Shown one piece after another: positions 42,978-46,740 of a stretch of DNA of 46,740 nucleotides; the stretch's first letter is position 1, and every line of letters begins with the position of its first letter. Made by a program: the position numbers and the translations under genes. The stretch comes from Pseudomonas sp. 10-1B. GTDB taxonomy: Bacteria; Pseudomonadota; Gammaproteobacteria; Pseudomonadales; Pseudomonadaceae. The notes under the pieces are model-generated. The model saw nothing but the letters and a program-made list of their open reading frames with translations. It did no database searches and was not told the origin of the DNA. Location: the NCBI RefSeq assembly GCF_000935045.1, contig NZ_JYKS01000055.1, positions 1-46,740 on the forward strand, in the 5' to 3' direction.

Positions 42978-44006
42978 TTACAGGGCCTCCCGGCTAGCCG
43001 ACAGCGGTACCGCGCGCACATTGTCGCCGGCGCCCATGCGCAGGCGCTTGGCGGTCAGCGGGTCGACCACCAGGGTGCCAGCGGCCAGCCGCGCAGGTGC
43101 AGCAGTGATGCGGCAGTCGTCGCGCTTGCGGTTGTGGATGATGTAAGGGGTGGCGTCATCGCCCGGCGTGCCTATCGCCAGCACCAGCGTCTGGCTCTCG
43201 CGCACAGCGCGGATCCTGGCGGTATCGCATTCGATGGCGGGGCCGGCGTCGAAAATGTCGACGTAGCCCTGATAACTGAAACCTTCCTGCTTGAGCATCG
43301 CCAGCGCAGGCTCGGTGTCGGTGTGCACGCGACCGATCACGTTACGTGCGGCCTCGGACAGGAAACAGGTGTACAACGGGAACTTCGGCATCAGCTCGGC
43401 GATGAACGACTTGTTGCCCACGCCGGTGAGGTAGTCGGCCTGGCTGAACTCCATCTTGAAGAAGTGCCGGCCCAGGCTTTCCCAGAACGGCGAGCGGCCC
43501 TGCTCGTCGGACATGCCGCGCATTTCGGCGATGATCTTCTTGCCGAACAGTTCGGGGAACTCGGCGATGAACAGCATGCGCGCGCGCGACAGCAGGCGGC
43601 CATTGAGGCCAGAGCGATAGTCGCTGCGCAGGAACAACGAGCACAGCTCGGAGTTGCCGGTCAGGTCGTTGGCCAGGAACAGGGTGGGGATTTCGCGGTA
43701 GATCTTCAGCTCCTGCGAAGCGCTGACGGTGAGGCCGACCCGGTAGTTGTACCAGGGCTCGCGCAGGCCGACGGCACCGGCGATGGCACTGATGCCCACC
43801 ACCAGGCCTTCGTCGTTTTCCAGCACGAACAGGTAGTCGGTGTCGCCACGCTCGGCCTCGCCACGGAAGCTCTTTTCCGCCCAGCCAACGCGATGCCCCA
43901 GGCGTTCTTCGTTGGCAGGCAGCGTGGTCAGCCCGGTGGTGCCGGTGCTGCGTGCCAATTCGATCAGCGCAGGCAAATCGCTGCTGCGTACAGGACGAAC
44001 GATCAT
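42978..44006 (-). CDS. aruG: Arginine/ornithine N-succinyltransferase beta subunit
   Basis: AruG with AruF forms the heteromeric succinyltransferase that starts the pathway; enteric bacteria have a single AstA. The ATG at 44006 (MIVRPVRSSDLPALIELA) has AAGGAG 5 nt upstream and gives 342 residues. GNAT-fold and family blocks are clear, such as KFPLYTCFLSEAARNVIG and FDAGPAIECDT. It is paralogous to aruF, 77 nt upstream. Confidence 0.95.
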   Translation of the reverse strand: MIVRPVRSSDLPALIELARSTGTTGLTTLPANEERLGHRVGWAEKSFRGEAERGDTDYLFVLENDEGLVVGISAIAGAVGLREPWYNYRVGLTVSASQELKIYREIPTLFLANDLTGNSELCSLFLRSDYRSGLNGRLLSRARMLFIAEFPELFGKKIIAEMRGMSDEQGRSPFWESLGRHFFKMEFSQADYLTGVGNKSFIAELMPKFPLYTCFLSEAARNVIGRVHTDTEPALAMLKQEGFSYQGYVDIFDAGPAIECDTARIRAVRESQTLVLAIGTPGDDATPYIIHNRKRDDCRITAAPARLAAGTLVVDPLTAKRLRMGAGDNVRAVPLSASREAL

Positions 44007-44083
44007 GCTATCTCCTTGTGCGGCGGCGTCGGCCGGCGCGAAACTCTCTAACGCATCTATCCCGAAACGTCTGTTGCCAGACC

Positions 44084-45103
44084 TCAGACCGCGACCAGGC
44101 GCACGCTGGCACCCTCGCCCACGCCCAGCGCGTCGGCTGCAGCCACATTCAGGCTGACCGGTTTGCCAGGTACCCAGTCGAGCTCCAGCAGCACCGCACG
44201 GTAGTCCTGCAACTGGCCGTTGCACACCAGGTACGGGCGCCCGCCCTTGGCCGGAGCCTCTTCGATCTTCACCGGCACTACCCGGCTCTGAGCGATCGAG
44301 CGGATGCCCGAGGTGCGCGCATGCAGGGTCGGGCCGCCGTCGAAGATGTCGATGTAGTGCTCGGTCTCGAAGCCTTCGCGCATGAGGATGTCGAAGGTGA
44401 TCTGCGCCCGCGGGTGTACTTGGCCCATGGCTTCCTGCGCTTCGTCAGGCAACAGCGGTACGTAGATCGGGTAATGCGGCATCAGCTCTGCGAGAAAGGT
44501 ACGGCTCTTCAGGCCACACAGGCGCTCGGCGTCGGCATAGTTGAGGTCGAAGAAATTGCGGCCGATGGCATCCCAGAACGGCGATTCACCCTGCTCGTCG
44601 CTGTAGCCGACGATCTCGGTCACCACCGAGTCGGCGAAACGCTCCGGGTGCGCGGCCATGAACAGCAGGCGGCCGCGCGAATTGAGCTCGGCCCAGGCAC
44701 TGTTCACCAGCTCTGGCAGCACGTAGAAGCTGGTCAGCAGGCTGTTGCCGGTCAGGTCATGGCACAGCGACAGCACGTGGATCTTGTTGTGGATCTTCAG
44801 CTCGCGCGAAGCGTGCACGAAGGTCTCGTTACGAAAGCTGTAGAACGGCTCGGAGTAGCCGGCCGAAGCGACGATGGCCGAGCAGCCGGCCAGCTTGCCG
44901 GTTTCGCTGTCTTCGAGCACGAAGAAGTAGCTTTCCTCGCCGTTGAAGCTGACCTCGGCGGCGAAGGAAGTCTCGGAGGCGGCAATCTTGTCGCCCAGGC
45001 GAGCAGCGTCGTCCGGCAGCGAGGTGACACCAATGGGGCTGTCTGCAGCCATGCGCTGCACTTCGTTCAGATCAGCCATTTGCGCGGGGCGCATCACCAG
45101 CAT
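44084..45103 (-). CDS. aruF: Arginine/ornithine N-succinyltransferase alpha subunit
   Basis: AruF is the partner of AruG. The 339-residue protein begins MLVMRPAQMADLNEVQRMA and has the same blocks as AruG in parallel positions: SPFWDAIGRNFFDLNYADAE, HYPIYVPLLPDEAQEAMG and YIDIFDGGPTLHART. The two subunits clearly come from a gene duplication. It follows aruC by 135 nt. Confidence 0.95.
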   Translation of the reverse strand: MLVMRPAQMADLNEVQRMAADSPIGVTSLPDDAARLGDKIAASETSFAAEVSFNGEESYFFVLEDSETGKLAGCSAIVASAGYSEPFYSFRNETFVHASRELKIHNKIHVLSLCHDLTGNSLLTSFYVLPELVNSAWAELNSRGRLLFMAAHPERFADSVVTEIVGYSDEQGESPFWDAIGRNFFDLNYADAERLCGLKSRTFLAELMPHYPIYVPLLPDEAQEAMGQVHPRAQITFDILMREGFETEHYIDIFDGGPTLHARTSGIRSIAQSRVVPVKIEEAPAKGGRPYLVCNGQLQDYRAVLLELDWVPGKPVSLNVAAADALGVGEGASVRLVAV

Positions 45104-45238
45104 GGTGTCACTCCTTTGGAATACGGGCCGCTCACGGCGGCACGGAAAAACGGCAGGTGCACAGGCACCTGCACTGGATTCGGGTATCGCCGGCCCGGCC
45201 CAGGCATGGCCAGGGCCGGCGAAAGGACCGCCGGCGGA

Positions 45239-46459
45239 TCAGCCTTGGGTCAGGGTGGCCACGGCGCGCTCGAAGCGGTCCAGGCCTTCGTCGATGTCGG
45301 CGTCTTCGACCACCAGGCTTGGCGCGAAGCGGACCACATCCGGGCCGGCCTGCAGCACCATCAAGCCTTCTTTCTCGGCGGCGTTGAGCACGTCCTTGGC
45401 CTTGCCTTGCCACGCCTCGGTCAGCACGCAGCCCAGCAGCAGGCCAACGCCACGCACCTGGCTGAACAGCTTGTACTGCTGGCCGATCTGCTCCAGGCGA
45501 GCCTTGAAGCGCTCATGCTTGGCCTTGATACCAGCCAGGGTTTCCGGGGTGTTGATCACGTCCAGCACGGCGCAGGCAACGGCGCAGCCCAGCGGGTTGC
45601 CGCCGTAGGTGGTGCCGTGGGTGCCGACGGCCAGGTGCTTGGCCAGCTCGGTGGTGGTCAGCATGGCGCCAATCGGGAAGCCGCCGCCCAGGCTCTTGGC
45701 GCTGGTCAGGATGTCGGGCGTCACGCCGTAGTGCTGGTAGGCATACAGCGAGCCGGTACGGCCCACACCGGTCTGCACTTCGTCGAAGATCAGCAGGGCG
45801 TTGTGCTCGTCACACAGTTTGCGCGCGCCTTCCAGGTAGGCCTTGTCGGCCGGCACTACGCCGCTCTCGCCCTGGATCGGCTCGATCACCACGGCGCAGG
45901 TCTTGGCGGAAATCTGCGCCTTCAGCGCTTCCAGGTCGTTGTATGGCACGTGGCTGATGCCGGTGATCTTCGGGCCGAAACCGTCGGAGTACTTCGGCTG
46001 GCCACCGACGCTGACGGTGAACAAGGTGCGGCCGTGGAAGCTGTTCACGGTGGCGATGATTTCGTGCTTTTCCGGGCCGAAGCGGTCATGGGCGACGCGA
46101 CGGGCCAGCTTGAAGGCGGCCTCGTTGGCCTCGGCGCCGGAGTTGCAGAAGAACGCGCGGTCGGCAAAGGTGGCGTCCACCAGCTTGTGGGCCAGGCGCA
46201 GGGCCGGCTCGTTGGTGAACACGTTGGATACGTGCCAGAGGGTGTTGGCTTGCTCGGTCAGGGCCTTGACCAGTGCCGGGTGGCAGTGGCCCAGAGCGTT
46301 GACCGCGATGCCGCCGGCAAAGTCGATCAGCTCGCGACCCGACTGGTCCCAGACGCGGGAACCCTCGCCTCGCACAGGAATGAAGGCCGCCGGAGAATAG
46401 TTGGGAACCATGACCTGGTCGAAATCGGCACGTTGCACCGGGGCTTGCTCAACGGACAT
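45239..46459 (-). CDS. aruC: Succinylornithine/acetylornithine aminotransferase AruC (AstC)
   Basis: AruC transfers the amino group of N-succinylornithine to 2-oxoglutarate; in Pseudomonas it can also act as acetylornithine aminotransferase in arginine synthesis. The 406-residue class III aminotransferase has the PLP Lys255 in TSAKSLGGGFP, the DEVQTGVGRTG motif, and FFCNSGAEANEAA for phosphate binding. It is the first gene of the ast operon. ArgR-like half-sites lie 80-145 nt upstream of the ATG. Confidence 0.95.
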   Translation of the reverse strand: MSVEQAPVQRADFDQVMVPNYSPAAFIPVRGEGSRVWDQSGRELIDFAGGIAVNALGHCHPALVKALTEQANTLWHVSNVFTNEPALRLAHKLVDATFADRAFFCNSGAEANEAAFKLARRVAHDRFGPEKHEIIATVNSFHGRTLFTVSVGGQPKYSDGFGPKITGISHVPYNDLEALKAQISAKTCAVVIEPIQGESGVVPADKAYLEGARKLCDEHNALLIFDEVQTGVGRTGSLYAYQHYGVTPDILTSAKSLGGGFPIGAMLTTTELAKHLAVGTHGTTYGGNPLGCAVACAVLDVINTPETLAGIKAKHERFKARLEQIGQQYKLFSQVRGVGLLLGCVLTEAWQGKAKDVLNAAEKEGLMVLQAGPDVVRFAPSLVVEDADIDEGLDRFERAVATLTQG

Positions 46460-46537
46460 CTGAGTCTCCTGAAGAGGAACGCTGGCCTGGAAGTGGCGAG
46501 CGATGGGGGGATTGTAAGGACTGATCCGCGCCTGTCC

Positions 46538-46604
46538 TTGCGGCCAAGCGACAACTTGTTACAGCGCAAAACCCAGTTTTGACAAGGCTTTCGGCAATGC
46601 GACA
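46538..46604 (-). promoter_or_regulatory. Candidate ArgR operator of aruC
   Basis: On the minus strand, TGTCGC-N8-AA, the Pseudomonas ArgR half-site, occurs starting at 46604 and at 46553. A variant TGTCAA-N8-TT starts at 46584, 20 nt after the first, as expected of tandem half-sites. ArgR activates aruCFGDBE in P. aeruginosa. The rest of 46460-46740 shows no gene. Confidence 0.65.
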
Positions 46605-46707
46605 AACACTGTCGCAATCGCGCAGTGTACGGGAGAGAGGGGGGCTGGGTGAACGGGTGTTCACACAGGTTTGTGAGGGGCGGGATGTTCGGCGACGTTG
46701 AGGTGGT

Positions 46708-46740
46708 GCCTGTGAGATCGAGCGCCGCCCGCGCGGCGCT
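46708..46740. repeat. REP-like element cut by the window edge
   Basis: GCCTGTGAGATCGAGCGCCG followed by a GC-rich palindrome is the reverse complement of the element near position 57-85, differing at only a few bases. It continues beyond the window. Confidence 0.5.

Noticed and set aside
43952..46582. 876-codon open frame on the plus strand across aruF and aruC
   Set aside because: It is antisense to two conserved genes; the composition is typical of a shadow frame.

Overview
The window is chromosomal DNA of a fluorescent Pseudomonas, most likely of the P. putida group. The evidence is the gene order of the flagellar region (cheR-cheV-flgA-flgM-flgN-PilZ next to flgBCDE and flgFGHIJKL), a four-gene branched-chain keto acid dehydrogenase operon with its Lrp-type regulator, an AmrZ orthologue, the two-subunit (AruF/AruG) arginine succinyltransferase pathway, GC-rich codon use, and many P. 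putida-style REP palindromes. This is recognition from protein and gene order, not a database result.

Region 1 (1-16.6 kb) is flagellar. On the minus strand lie flgFGHIJKL, a small secreted protein gene, flgBCDE, and a cheV-cheR pair. On the plus strand, divergent from cheV, are flgA, flgM, flgN and a PilZ-domain brake protein (flgZ/ycgR). Sigma-54-type promoters can be read before flgB, flgF and flgA, and a sigma-28-type promoter before flgM. A repeated GCGGCAA motif lies upstream of both the flgB and flgF promoters.

Region 2 (16.8-26.9 kb) is metabolic: an MFS transporter, a glutamine synthetase-like ligase, and the bkdR/bkdA1-bkdA2-bkdB-lpdV regulon for valine, leucine and isoleucine catabolism, followed by a PAS-GGDEF diguanylate cyclase facing it.

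Region 3 (26.9-33.5 kb) is mixed: a LysR regulator divergent from azlCD (branched-chain amino acid export type), tRNA-Arg(CCT), an orphan phnN-like kinase, amrZ, mgtE, an array of three tRNA-Arg(ACG) genes, tRNA-Ser(GCT) and csrA.

Region 4 (33.6-46.7 kb) holds lysC and alaS, a plus-strand gene of unknown function with a possible short upstream coupled ORF, and the arginine succinyltransferase catabolic operon aruC-aruF-aruG-astD-astB-(His-rich small protein)-astE, read right to left, with ArgR-like half-sites upstream of aruC.

Most of the window is ordinary core genome. The parts least explained are the 23-nt repeats before flgB, the small protein between flgE and flgF, the orphan gene after alaS, the His-rich protein in the ast operon, a possible internal start in lysC, and a 36-nt sequence that accompanies REP palindromes in fixed orientation.
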